This document shows, one piece after another, positions 34,337 through 44,736 of a DNA stretch of 64,000 bases. A model generated the notes under the pieces. It searched no databases. It had not been told where the DNA came from and saw nothing but the letters and a program-made list of their open reading frames with translations. The position numbers were made by a program, and so were the translations under genes. Each line of letters opens with the position of its first letter. The first letter of the stretch is position 1. The DNA is from Cavenderia fasciculata (Eukaryota; Evosea; Eumycetozoa; Acytosteliales; Cavenderiaceae), in assembly GCF_000203815.1 (NCBI RefSeq), contig NW_004457735.1:1674001-1738000 (forward strand), written 5' to 3'.

Positions 34337-35678
34337 CTTGATTTTTTATTCCTTGGAAGGGAAAGAGTTTTATATTTGTTTGTATATATGGATGTATGAA
34401 TGATATAAACTTAATAATAATAATAATACATGTAGACAGATAGATAACTGATTGGATTGATATATATAGATAACTGATAAACAACCTTTTTAAAAGAAGA
34501 AAAAGAAAGAGGTCCTCTGTTATATTATAACAATCATGTATATTCTCTATAAATTCTAATAATAATAATATTTGATATGTCCTCCTTTATAAATTATACG
34601 TGTGTTTGGTTGGTGGTGGTGTTGTTACTAATTACTATGTATGTAAGTATATATGTATATAGATAAATGTATTACAAGTCCAACAATCTTTTAATATTGA
34701 GAAAGAAGGAATGATAAACAAGTTGTCAAAAGAGGAAAGAGGAGGAAGGAATGGAATGGAAAGAGATAAATATATATATAAATATAATAAAATATATTAT
34801 GTTGTTATTATTATTTGTTATACGACGATGGGGGAGGTGAAAAGAAAAGATCTATCAATAATATGTTTATCTGGTGTTGTGTTGTGTTGTGTGTTGGTGT
34901 GTTGTTGTTGTTGTTTGTGTTGTTGTTGTATGAGCTGGCCAGGGGTTGGGTTGTGGGGGGGGGAAAAAACGATACAACGAAACAAATCGATTGAAAGATG
35001 GACCGATTCAATAAAACAAAGACAATGGATGATAAAAAGGATAGATATATCTCTTTATCTCTCTTTCTCTGTATCTTATAAAAAAAATGTATAATAATAG
35101 TGCACACAAGGAAAGTATTATAGTTGGTGCAAACAAAATGACGACTTTTCAAACAAACCTGCAAGGATACTTATTAATAATTGCAACGGAAAATCAAACA
35201 TCTGATGTGAAATCAAATTGGTATCCTCGTTTTTTGAGACAAACATAACATATAAATATTATTGGGGTGGGGTGTATACTACTCTAAACAGCACTCTCTT
35301 TTAATCAATCAGGTTTTGTTTATCTTTTATCTTGAGGATGTAGGGTCTAATAATACTTAATACCAAGTCGGTTAGGTTTGGTGCTGCAAAGAAATCCAAC
35401 AATTTTACAACTCAACCAAACTATTTAACTAAAAAAGGTGATAATTGTAGAATATGTATCAAGTAATATACATCAACAATAAAACTTATAACTTTAACTT
35501 TAGTTGCTTGGCCCTTGATACTTGTCTGACCAGCCCTCTCGCCATTGATTCCTCTTACAAAAAATTTTGTATTATTTTTTTTTTTTCTTTTCATTTTTTT
35601 TTTTCGAAGCCTTATTTGATGCAGATCATTATGTGTGTATTTGTTTAGTTTTGGTTTATTTCTCTATTAAAGATCAAA
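34337..35678. other. Divergent intergenic region RabGAP / OSCP
   Basis: 1.34 kb of AT-rich DNA with GT/TTG repeats. A G-rich tract with four usable G-runs lies at 34942-34963. Open frames here are repeat-driven and I see no supported gene. Confidence 0.6.
34942..34963 (+). other. G-quadruplex-capable G tract
   Basis: GGGG, GGG and a run of nine G separated by 2 and 4 bases give four G3 blocks on the plus strand. Rare in such AT-rich DNA. Confidence 0.5.
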
Positions 35679-37412
35679 ATGTTTTCTCGTTTCGTTGTTA
35701 GATCTACTCGTTTTGTTAAGACTGCTCAATCTGTAAGAATCATCATATTATAGTAGTAGAACAATAATCATCTAGTAGAGAGTAAACAAGAGAGAAAAGA
35801 GAGAACGAAAAAGAGATCTATGTGGTTGGTCTATTTGGATCACCCTATATATTATCAATAACAAGAGTAGTAGTAATACAAGAAGTAGTAGTAGTAGTAG
35901 CAGCAGTAGCAGCAGCAAGCACCAACGTGCACGTATACAAACACACGACCACAAAGAACAAAAAGAGGATAAAGTAATATAGAAAATTCACCATCGACAG
36001 ATATGGTGAATTCTGTCATAGTGTTGGATTTTTTTTCATATGATCCTTCAAGATAAGATGATCATCTAAAGATATTCAACCCAAGAAGTATAAACTACCT
36101 CCTAGTACTGCTGCTGCTACTACTACTACTTCTAAACAACAAACAACAATAGTAAACAACAAACAACAATAGCAACCAACAAACAAACAACAAACAAAAA
36201 CAGTCAAATACTTTTTCTCTTGGATCACTCTACAGATGAAGAATCATTATTATATTATATAGATATAGTTGTTGTGAAAGATTATAGAGTATTAATCATT
36301 TATATTATTATTATTTATATTATATTATTGTAGAATGGCAGTCAAGTAGCCGTTGCTTCTTATTCAACTGGTGCCAAGAAGACCACTCCACCACCACCAC
36401 AACAAAATAAGACTGCTGCTGCTGCTGCTGCTCCAGCTGCCGCTGCTCCAAAGGTCACTGAGGAATTTGATTCCCAATTAGAGTCATTGGACTGGGATGC
36501 TGATCTCACTGCCGAGGAAATCAAGTCCTTCCACGAAGAAAGACAAGGTGCCAAGAAGAATTACAAGCAAGCAATGGAACAATTATTCCAAAACGCTGAC
36601 AAGACATCAACCATCAGCTCACCAAAATTCGAAGTCAAGCCAGCTCTCATCATCACCACCCCAGCCGGTAAGATTGCCCATGCTCTCTTTAGCACTGCCT
36701 CACAAGCCCGTAGTCTTGGTATCGTCCAAAAGGATGTTGAACTTTTGCTCACCTCCTTTAGCACCATCCCATCATTCAAGAGCATCATCGAAAGTGACGT
36801 CGATGCCTCTGAGAAGCAAACCCTCCTCGATCTCTTTAGTTCTGCCATCAAGGTCACCCCAATCTCAGAGTTCTTCCTCTACTACATGACCAATGAAAAG
36901 TTGTTCAACCTCATCGTCCCAGCCCTCAAGGACTTTATTCGTTTATACAACTCTTTATCATCTGAAATGATCATTAGATTGACTGTTGCTCATGTATGTA
37001 CAAAAACAAATAAGAAATATCAACAACAATTCCAACAACAACAACAATAATATTTATATTGATTTGATATTTTTTTATTTTTTAGAACTACAATGAAAAG
37101 GAAAAGCAAACTCTTCAACAACAAGTTGCTGCCTATTTCTCACCAGATTCAACTCTCAAGTTTATTTATACTGTTGATGAATCGATCAAGGGTGGTTACA
37201 AGATTGAATCGCCATTCCTTAATCACGATGCCAGTTTGTTTGCTGCCACTGATAAGGCTCAAAAGGAAGAAAGAGTTGTCATGTCTGGTTTCTTTAACGA
37301 ATTAAAGGGTGCTGTCACCTCTGATAAGGCTGTCTGGGAATCAAAGGAGTTCCAAGAAAAATACTTATCATTTGACGCAAAGGCCTACGAAGAATCCATT
37401 GAAAAGAATTAA
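35679..37412 (+). CDS. Mitochondrial ATP synthase OSCP (delta/O) subunit
   Basis: Three exons (35679..35732, 36334..36993, 37086..37412) give 346 aa. OSCP links F1 to the peripheral stalk. Exon 1 encodes only 18 residues, MFSRFVVRSTRFVKTAQS, an Arg/Ser/Phe-rich amphipathic presequence. A Pro/Gln/Ala-rich linker (residues 38-62) follows. The OSCP fold starts near residue 112 (GKIAHALFSTA), continues through VELLLTSFSTIPSF and FIRLYN, and ends with the family's Gly-Gly turn (ESIKGGYKI). It is about 130 residues longer than animal OSCP because of the linker and C-terminal extension. C-ending codons suggest high expression. Intron 1 is 601 bp, far longer than other introns here. Confidence 0.85.
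35733..36333 (+). other. Unusually long first intron of OSCP gene
   Basis: 601-bp intron with GTAAGA donor and TTGTAG acceptor, against 60-130 bp for nearly all others in the window. It contains AGT/AGC triplets (35870-35920), AACAA repeats (36130-36200) and a GAATTC-type inverted pair, ATGGTGAATT/GAATTC, around 35990-36010. It separates the targeting peptide from the mature protein. Confidence 0.8.
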
Positions 37413-37729
37413 ATTGGTCTAGTTGTCTAATATATACATAGCCGATTTATTATGATTCATTCAACCCTTGTTCTATAAAATACAATACAATTAACAAATA
37501 CCTTTAAAACAAAAAAAAAAAAAAGAAACATTACTAGTATAATCATCTAATAATCATATGTTTTTTTGCCTTTTTTTATTATTCTTTTTATTTTATTTAT
37601 TTTTTTTTAATTAAAAAAAAGAAAAGAGGAGGGAGATTTACAAATATATATATTATACAGGAAATCATATAAATTATATTAATATTTAACAATAAGTGTA
37701 GGGTTGGATCCAGAATTTTTTGATTAATA
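37413..37729. other. Convergent 3' region OSCP / TRIM37-like
   Basis: 317 bp with poly-A and poly-T tracts typical of dictyostelid 3' ends on both strands. I see nothing else in it. Confidence 0.6.
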
Positions 37730-39262
37730 CTATGTTTCATTAGTGTTGTTGTTAGTGGCTGTGGTGATAGAAGTAGTAGTTGAACTAGTTGGGTTGGATA
37801 TGTCATGATTGTCAATGTTGATATATTCTTGGCTACTATTTGATTCAAAATTATTATTAATTATGTTGCGAATAACATCAGTACGTATATACACTCTTTC
37901 GTCACTGTCATCTTCTTCATCTTCATCATCATCTTCTTCTTCTTCTTCTTTGTTGTCTTCTTCTAATTCTTCTTGGTCATCATTATATTCTTGATCATTT
38001 CCGTTGTCGTCTTCGTCGTCGTCGTCATCGTCGTCATCATCATCTTCAAACTCTTTGATTTCTTGTATACCAACAATTGCAATTTGTGGTTCATTGATCA
38101 CAGAGTTTTCCATTGCCTCGTTGATAAAGGTAATTTCTTTTTCTTCCTCTGATTCTTCTTCCAAATCAGAGTCGTCTTCTTCTTCTTCTTCTTCTTGGTC
38201 GTCTTCTTGGCCTTCATCCTCTATTTCTATTTCTTCGTCATTGATTTGAGCATAGTCTACCAAGTTGTCATTAGTTTGTTGGATGATACCTTCAATCTCT
38301 TCTTCTTCTTCTTCTTCTTCATCGTCTGATTCGTCTTCTTGGTCGTCTTCTTGATCCAAGTCTAGATCATCTTGTGGTTGATCTTTGATACCATTTTTAA
38401 TTCCATTTTGTTGAGTGGAATTATTTGTAAACTCTGGAATGGGATCCATTTCATCGTACCCTTTTTCGTTTTCAGTGTTTTCGTGAGACTGATCGACTAG
38501 AAGAATTCGGGGGTCATCTCGTAAATTACCACTACCACCATTGATACTATTGCTTCCAAGACATTGCTTAAAGTGAGACAACCATTTGTCATTGAAAGTG
38601 TCTTCAACATCTGTTTGCTTTGTATCGCTCTCGGTGCTGGTAGCTATTCCTCTTGTCAAGTCGACATCATTTTCGGATCTATTTTCGCGTCTGTCCGACT
38701 TTTTGGTTCCTCCTTTACCAGAGATATGACTATTTCCAAATATGTATCGATTAAAGTTAAACGATGCATTGAGATTGATTTCTTCGCTTTCAGAGTCAGT
38801 CCCAGAGGAATTGACGATCATTGACAATGAAGAGTTGACGTCATCCTCTAAATCTTCTTCAGGAATTTCGTCATATTCGTCCTCTTCGTCATCATCGAGA
38901 TCATGATTATAAATAGAGTAGAGAGGTGGGGAGAGGGAGTTTCTACGTTGATTATGGTGATGATGATGATGGTGGTGGTGAAGAAATGTTGGTTTTCTGT
39001 GAAGCTCTTCCTCATCATCCAATTCATTCCCTTCCTCCTCGTCCTCATCATCTCCAAAATAATCTTCATCACCCGTTAATTGGTCTTGGCTACTACTATT
39101 ACTATTACTACTACTACTACTATGACTACTACTACTACTGCTATGACTACTTGTGCTATGAGAACTAGAACTAGTACTTTCAACATCGCTTATATCATCA
39201 TTTGGTATTGTCATACTTTGTGAGATTGGATCGTATTGGCGATTCCTTGAAAAATTATCATC

Positions 39263-39318
<56 letters not shown>

Positions 39319-41089
39319 CATTATTATTATTATCATTATTATTATTACTATTATTATTATTATTACTTGTATTGTCAATATTATTACCACTACTATCAAG
39401 AGGTGAAGTAGAGGTGAGTGATTCTCTATCTTTACTCTTTTTCAAAAGATTATTTTGATTTTCCAATATTTTAATATAGCTCTTTAAATCATGGCAAAGT
39501 GAATAAAAACTTGGTGATTTAAATCCAAATTCCAACAATAAAACATCATTTTCAGGTGCTATATATCCTTCTTTGATCTATAAAAAATAAATATTAGTAA
39601 AAAGTTTTGTAAAAAAAAAAAAAGGGATGAATATACTTACAAGTGAATCTTTGGTTATGAAATTGGGAATATAAATGGATTTTCCAATGTGCAAAGGTAA
39701 TTTTGGTTCATATACCTTGTTTATATTAGAATTTTGATTTATAAGAGTAAATCTAAAAGGAAAAAAAAAATGAAGAGGAGAATTAGAATTAGAATTAGAT
39801 CACAATCAAACAATATATATTAACTATCTATCTTATTTACTTGTAAAAATATTTTCCATCAGAAATTGATTCTAATAATTTTAAATTGATAAAGAGATTA
39901 TCATCTTCCATTCCACATCTAATTTCCCAAACGATTCCATGGAATGATATTTTGTTGACATATTGTTCTCCAGACAAAAAGTTTGAGAGTTTCATCAATC
40001 TGTATTCATAGGGTGGCGATGTTTCAGAGACCACCTCTGTGCTAACGGGTCTATAGATTTCGAGAATCGAGTGTTTATGAATATCTTGTAAAGAACGTGT
40101 GAGTGATGCACTGGTAGATATGAATTGTGAAGGTGATTTCTTGTAGTGAATGTATAGTTGATCATAAAGACCATCCAAATGAAGCATCTCTGAATTTAGT
40201 TTCTGTTGAGCTTTTGAAATGATTCCAAAACGGTGATCGACATCTTTATTCAATCGATCCTTCATATCTAAAAACTCTGCTTCTATATCTGCTTCTACCT
40301 AAAAAATAAGATTTAAAAAAATTTATATTAGCCTCTACCAAATATCAATTAAAGATCAATCAATCGATCTATTTATACATACTTCTTTTTTGTTGTGTAA
40401 TAATTGATTTGCATCAGACTCTAAGAAAATATTTAAATCATTCAACTCTTCTAATCTTTTTCTATTATAATAGAGAATAATGATCATTGGTTAGATACAA
40501 CCTAAACTTTTAAAAGTTCTCTCTCTCTCTTTTTCTATTTCTCTTTTTTCTTTACATACTTTAAAGCTTCTTCCTCAATCTTTAATATTTCCAAATGTTT
40601 GTTATAGATCAAAGATATCTTTTCAATGCTGTGTCCATTGTGTTGAAAGAGTGCACAATCCGAACATATAGATTCTGCACATCGATTACAATAATAAATC
40701 ATATCATAATTATGTATACTACAAAGATCGGGTTGGATGTACTCTTGTGATTTGCTCAACTCATTCAAAATGTTTGAAACGATTAGATTTGAACCAAGAT
40801 TCTCTGTATTTAGAGTTGATCTACAAGCTGGGCATGTAGGGTTTGTTTCGATCCATTTCTAATAGAATATGTAAATGAGGTAGGAAGGTAGGAAAGATTA
40901 TTATTAGTATAACAACAACAGCAACAATTCAAAGGAATGTAGATATTATGTATTACATACCTGTATGCAATCGAAACAGTAGAGTGCGTTGCACTTGGGA
41001 CAGAACCTTGGGTTCTTTGGACTATTTAAACAGATTGAACATTTGATAATATCATGGATTGAATCTAATGTTGATCCTTTTGAAGTCAT
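37730..41089 (-). CDS. TRIM37-like RING/B-box/coiled-coil/MATH protein with acidic tail
   Basis: Six exons on the minus strand (40961..41089, 40560..40858, 40383..40461, 39841..40298, 39641..39752, 37730..39577) give 974 aa. A RING finger uses C17, C20, C30, C33, C38, C41, C52 and C55 with the same all-Cys CPxC layout as TRIM37. A B-box follows (C89, H92, C100, C103, C108, C111, H116, H119), then a helical coiled-coil region (about 120-230) and a MATH/TRAF-like domain (about 275-400: VWEIRCGM, LFINLKLLES, LLEFGFKSP). This order is that of TRIM37, a ubiquitin ligase of centrosomes and peroxisomes. The last 560 residues are Asn/Ser and then very acidic Asp/Glu sequence, absent from animal TRIM37. 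Confidence 0.82.
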
Positions 41090-41528
41090 AAACGTTCTGT
41101 TTAAAGAGGAGGGAGGGGGGAGGAGGAGGAGGAGAAGAGGAGGAGTGAGTGAAATGAGATAGATAGATAGAGAGAGAGTGATGTCTCAATAATAATGTGT
41201 TGATAATAATGATGTTGGGGATACTGCTTATTGATTGATATTTATGATTATGATTACTTCTTCTTTTCTACTTCTTCTTCTTCTTCTTCTATTCAACTAC
41301 TACTATTAAGGTCCTTCTGCTGCTACTCTAGCTATGTGTTTTGGAACTAATGCTAAGACAGTTTGGGGGAGGTACATGAAAAATGGGACTTCAAAAAATA
41401 ATTATTTTATTTTATTTTTTTGTAAAAAATTAGGAATCAAGTATATTGAAGAATGTATAACAAATATTTCCTCTTAATAATAGGGTATTCTAAGTGATGT
41501 GTTATTTATTTATTATTTATTTATTTAT
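41090..41528. other. Intergenic region upstream of TRIM37-like gene
   Basis: 439 bp. A purine-only G/A tract lies at 41104-41146 just before the TRIM37-like start, followed by GATA repeats and a TTC tract near 41261-41290. No gene is supported. Confidence 0.6.
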
Positions 41529-44152
41529 TTATTTTGTTGTTAGTTTTTGTGATGGATCAACATGTTGATTATCTTTATCTTTCAAGAGAAGTTGTTTCAA
41601 ATGGATCTTGAGTAGATGTCTGGCTTCAAAATTATCAGTGTACAGTTGATTTTTAGAGTATTTAACATCTTTGATGAGTTTAGCAAGTGATTCTATTGAT
41701 CCTGTTCCTCCCTCTTCTCCATTGAATTGCCAGAGAACCAACTTTACAAACTCACAATTTGCAATTTCTAATAATGTTTTCAGTGTTTCTCGGCCACATA
41801 TCTCCTTTCTGACATTGATTAGAAATGTTGCTATTTCTAAATGTCTCTCGTAACATACAGTCCGAATGGCACTACTTGTGCATCCTTCACTTCGATTAAA
41901 GTGTAAAAACTATTAATATGTGTGTGTTGGAAATGGAAATAGATCAATTAATATTATAGGAAACCGATAATTATGCTCTGTTGTTTAACCCAGTTTGATA
42001 TACATGATACATACTTTTACAATTTCAATGTGGCCCCCACGAGCTGCTTTATCCATAGCATTGGTAGTTGCACCTTCACTACGATGTTCATGAAGATACT
42101 TTACCACTTCAAAGTGGCCCTTTTCAGCTGCCCAATCCATAGCATTGGTAGTTGCACCTTCACTGCGATGTTCGTGAAGGAACTTTACAATTTCAATGTG
42201 ACCATTTCTAGCTGCCAAATCCATAGCATAGGTTGTTGCACCTTCACTACGATGCTCATGAAGTAGCTTTACAATTTCAATGTGGCCCTTTTCAGCTGCT
42301 TTATCCATAATATCCGGTGTCCAAATATCACTCTTGTCTGAGAAGCGGTCATAAAGATAATAGAAAACATCCAATTTACCTCCTTCCAATGCATCACTCA
42401 AAGTTGATATTCGGATTGGAAACGGGTGTGTTGGCATGACAGTGTCGAAAATATATGATACCATTTCAAAGTTTCCACGCCTTACAGGATAATCCACAAT
42501 AGATAGTGAGCAACCTTCACTACGATGCTCTTGAAGGAACTTTACGATATCCAAGCGGCCATATGAAGCTGCTCTGTTCATTGTATCCCTTGTTGCGCCT
42601 TCAGTCCTGTTGAAATGAAGAAACTTGACAATATCAATTGAAGATGCATAAACCATAGCATCGGTAGTTGCACCTTCACTACGATGCTCATGGAGATACT
42701 TTATAATTTCAATGTGGCCCTTTTCAGCTGCCAAATCCATAGCCTTAGTTGTTGCACCTTCACTACGATGCTCATCAAGGTACTTTACAATTTCAATGTG
42801 GCCTTTTTCAGCTGCTTTATCCATAGCCTTGTTTGTGCATCCTTCACTACGATGTTCATGAAGGAACTTTACAATTTCAAAGTGGCCCTTTTCAGCTGCC
42901 CAATCCATAGCCTCCTTTGATGCACCCTCAGTACGACGCTCATGAAGGAACTTTACAGTCTCAAAGTATCCACGACGACATGCATTATCCATTGCATTTT
43001 TGGTGCATCCTTCTGTGCGATGTTCATGTAAGAACTTGAATTGAATGAATGTTAACAATAAAGAGGAATTAATATAGATGGATGGGTTATTATTGATAAA
43101 TATACTATACAGCTGTACATACCTTAACCATCTCTAAATGCCCAAGATCAGCTGCCCAATCCATAGCAATTGTTTCACAACCTTCAGTTCTATTAAAATG
43201 AAGAAACTAAATATTTGGTTTTTTAATTAATTAATTTCCATGTTAATATTGAAATGTATGTATGTATGTATGTATGTAGGGTTATATCCTAAATTCCAAC
43301 TCACTTTTACAACCTCTAAATGGTTAGCTTTTGCTGCACAATTCTACAATGATGAAAATAAAGAATTAGTTTGTTATTTAATTATTTCTTTTTTTTTTAT
43401 CAACTACTCATTCTTACCATCGCACAGGGTTTGCATCCTTCAATTCTATTCTCATGTAAATACTTTACAACGTCAATGAATCCTGCCATTGCAGCTATTT
43501 CGATTGGTGTGTACCCATGAATTGACCAACCACCTGGGCAAGTCATTCGCCCACCTTTGATCAAAGGATGAATCAACTTGACTGAGGAGAGATAACCTTT
43601 GTTGCATGCTATGCCCATTGCCCAAGCTAAAAATGCATTCTTTTCTTGGTCACTGCTGCTGGATCGTCGGTCCTTATTGTTCTTTCTTTTGAGAGGATAA
43701 GAATTCTTGACTATAAATGCCAATATCTCTTTATCACTAAAATCTTTAAAGTATTTCTCCAAGTATATCGAATCAAGAAAGTTTTCAGGAGACCATTCCA
43801 ATAAATGTTCAAGTGTATCCAAAGTTGCATTTGGATGTAGACTGTAAAGAGTGATGACTCTTTTTCTTCTTTTGGCTACTATTTGAGTGCAGTCTATTGG
43901 TAGATAATGACGAATATAGTTCCATGGCATTGCAAAGATTGATATCATTCCCAGAAGTGGTAACTTGATGATATCTCTTCCTTTTAGTGATCGTTGTTCT
44001 ATAGGTTGTCTACTATAGTCGTCTCTGATACGACTACTACGACTATCTGTATACAATTGTTTTGATATATCACTGATATGATTGAATATCGATTGTCTAA
44101 TGTATTGAGCTTTGAATATAGAGTGAAATGTGGTGGTTGTTGTTGTAGTCAT
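41529..44152 (-). CDS. Ankyrin-repeat protein (dictyostelid family)
   Basis: Five exons on the minus strand (43418..44152, 43305..43343, 43123..43206, 42015..43034, 41529..41909) give 752 aa. Exon 2 encodes just 13 residues. Residues 1-190 are basic and lack repeats; from about 200 on there are some fourteen ankyrin-type units of about 33 residues ending in [FYL]LHEHRSEG[AC], with one divergent unit near 42310-42470. Units are nearly identical, also in DNA, suggesting recent expansion. Ankyrin arrays bind proteins; the partner is unknown. The C-terminal 80 residues are helical and Lys-rich. An E2F-like palindrome lies 131 bp upstream of the start. Confidence 0.85.
42030..42985 (-). repeat. 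Tandem array of near-identical ankyrin units
   Basis: A 99-bp coding repeat recurs about ten times in exon 4 of the ankyrin gene. The strings TTCACTACGATG (reverse strand of the HRSEG codons) and TTTACAATTTCAATGTGGCC recur with very few changes. Confidence 0.85.
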
Positions 44153-44282
44153 TATCGTTGAATACTATATTTAGTTGATCAAAGATGAAGAGTTGAGTTG
44201 AACAGATAATCAACAACTTCAATATTGAAGTGCCTTCACCAAAACACAATTCATTTTTTTGATTGGTCCACCCTATTCACTC

Positions 44283-44292
44283 TTGGCGCCAA
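44283..44292. promoter_or_regulatory. E2F-like palindrome TTGGCGCCAA
   Basis: Perfect 10-bp palindrome, extended by a T11 run when read on the minus strand, so it contains the E2F/DP consensus TTTGGCGC. It lies 131 bp before the ankyrin gene start and is the only such site I noticed outside coding DNA. Dictyostelids have E2F/Rb; regulation here is inference. Confidence 0.45.
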
Positions 44293-44677
44293 AAAAAAAA
44301 AGGAATGGCATTTTGTTGGTTTATGTTATCAGTCAGAATAAACAAACACCTGATCACATTATAAATGTACACCTTTAGGTTATAACTAGTGGTATATTTA
44401 AATATCCATTCTGGTGTTTATTAAAAATAATATTATCACAAGTTGGTGGTGTGGATTGGGTTAATAATGGTTTGATGTTATATTCTTGGGTCTGAAATTA
44501 GTGATGAGATAAAGGTAATTTGATTGGGTTTGTGATTGTTTGAGATTGGTTGGTGATGATGGTGATGGATGTGGTTGGTCATTTGATTTTAAACTCCAAA
44601 TTCTTTCGTCGACAAAAGAAAAAGTTGTTTGATGGCCCATACGTATGAGACCATGAAATTGAAATAGTTGTCCAATC

Positions 44678-44734
<57 letters not shown>
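44678..44734. repeat. (TTA)n microsatellite
   Basis: About 19 TTA units directly after the stop codon of the minus-strand gene at 44737-48259. Confidence 0.9.
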
Positions 44735-44735
<1 letters not shown>

Positions 44736-44736
44736 T

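Larger units (their letters stand above)
44153..44736. other. Intergenic region upstream of ankyrin gene
   Basis: 584 bp between the ankyrin gene start and the stop of the next minus-strand gene. It holds an E2F-like palindrome at 44283-44292 and a (TTA)n array at 44678-44734. No gene is supported; a poly-Asn frame on the minus strand is only the repeat. Confidence 0.6.

Noticed and set aside
34711-35094. 127-codon plus-strand frame with Cys runs
   Set aside because: Driven by GTT/TGT repeats and the G tract; no domain and no splice context.
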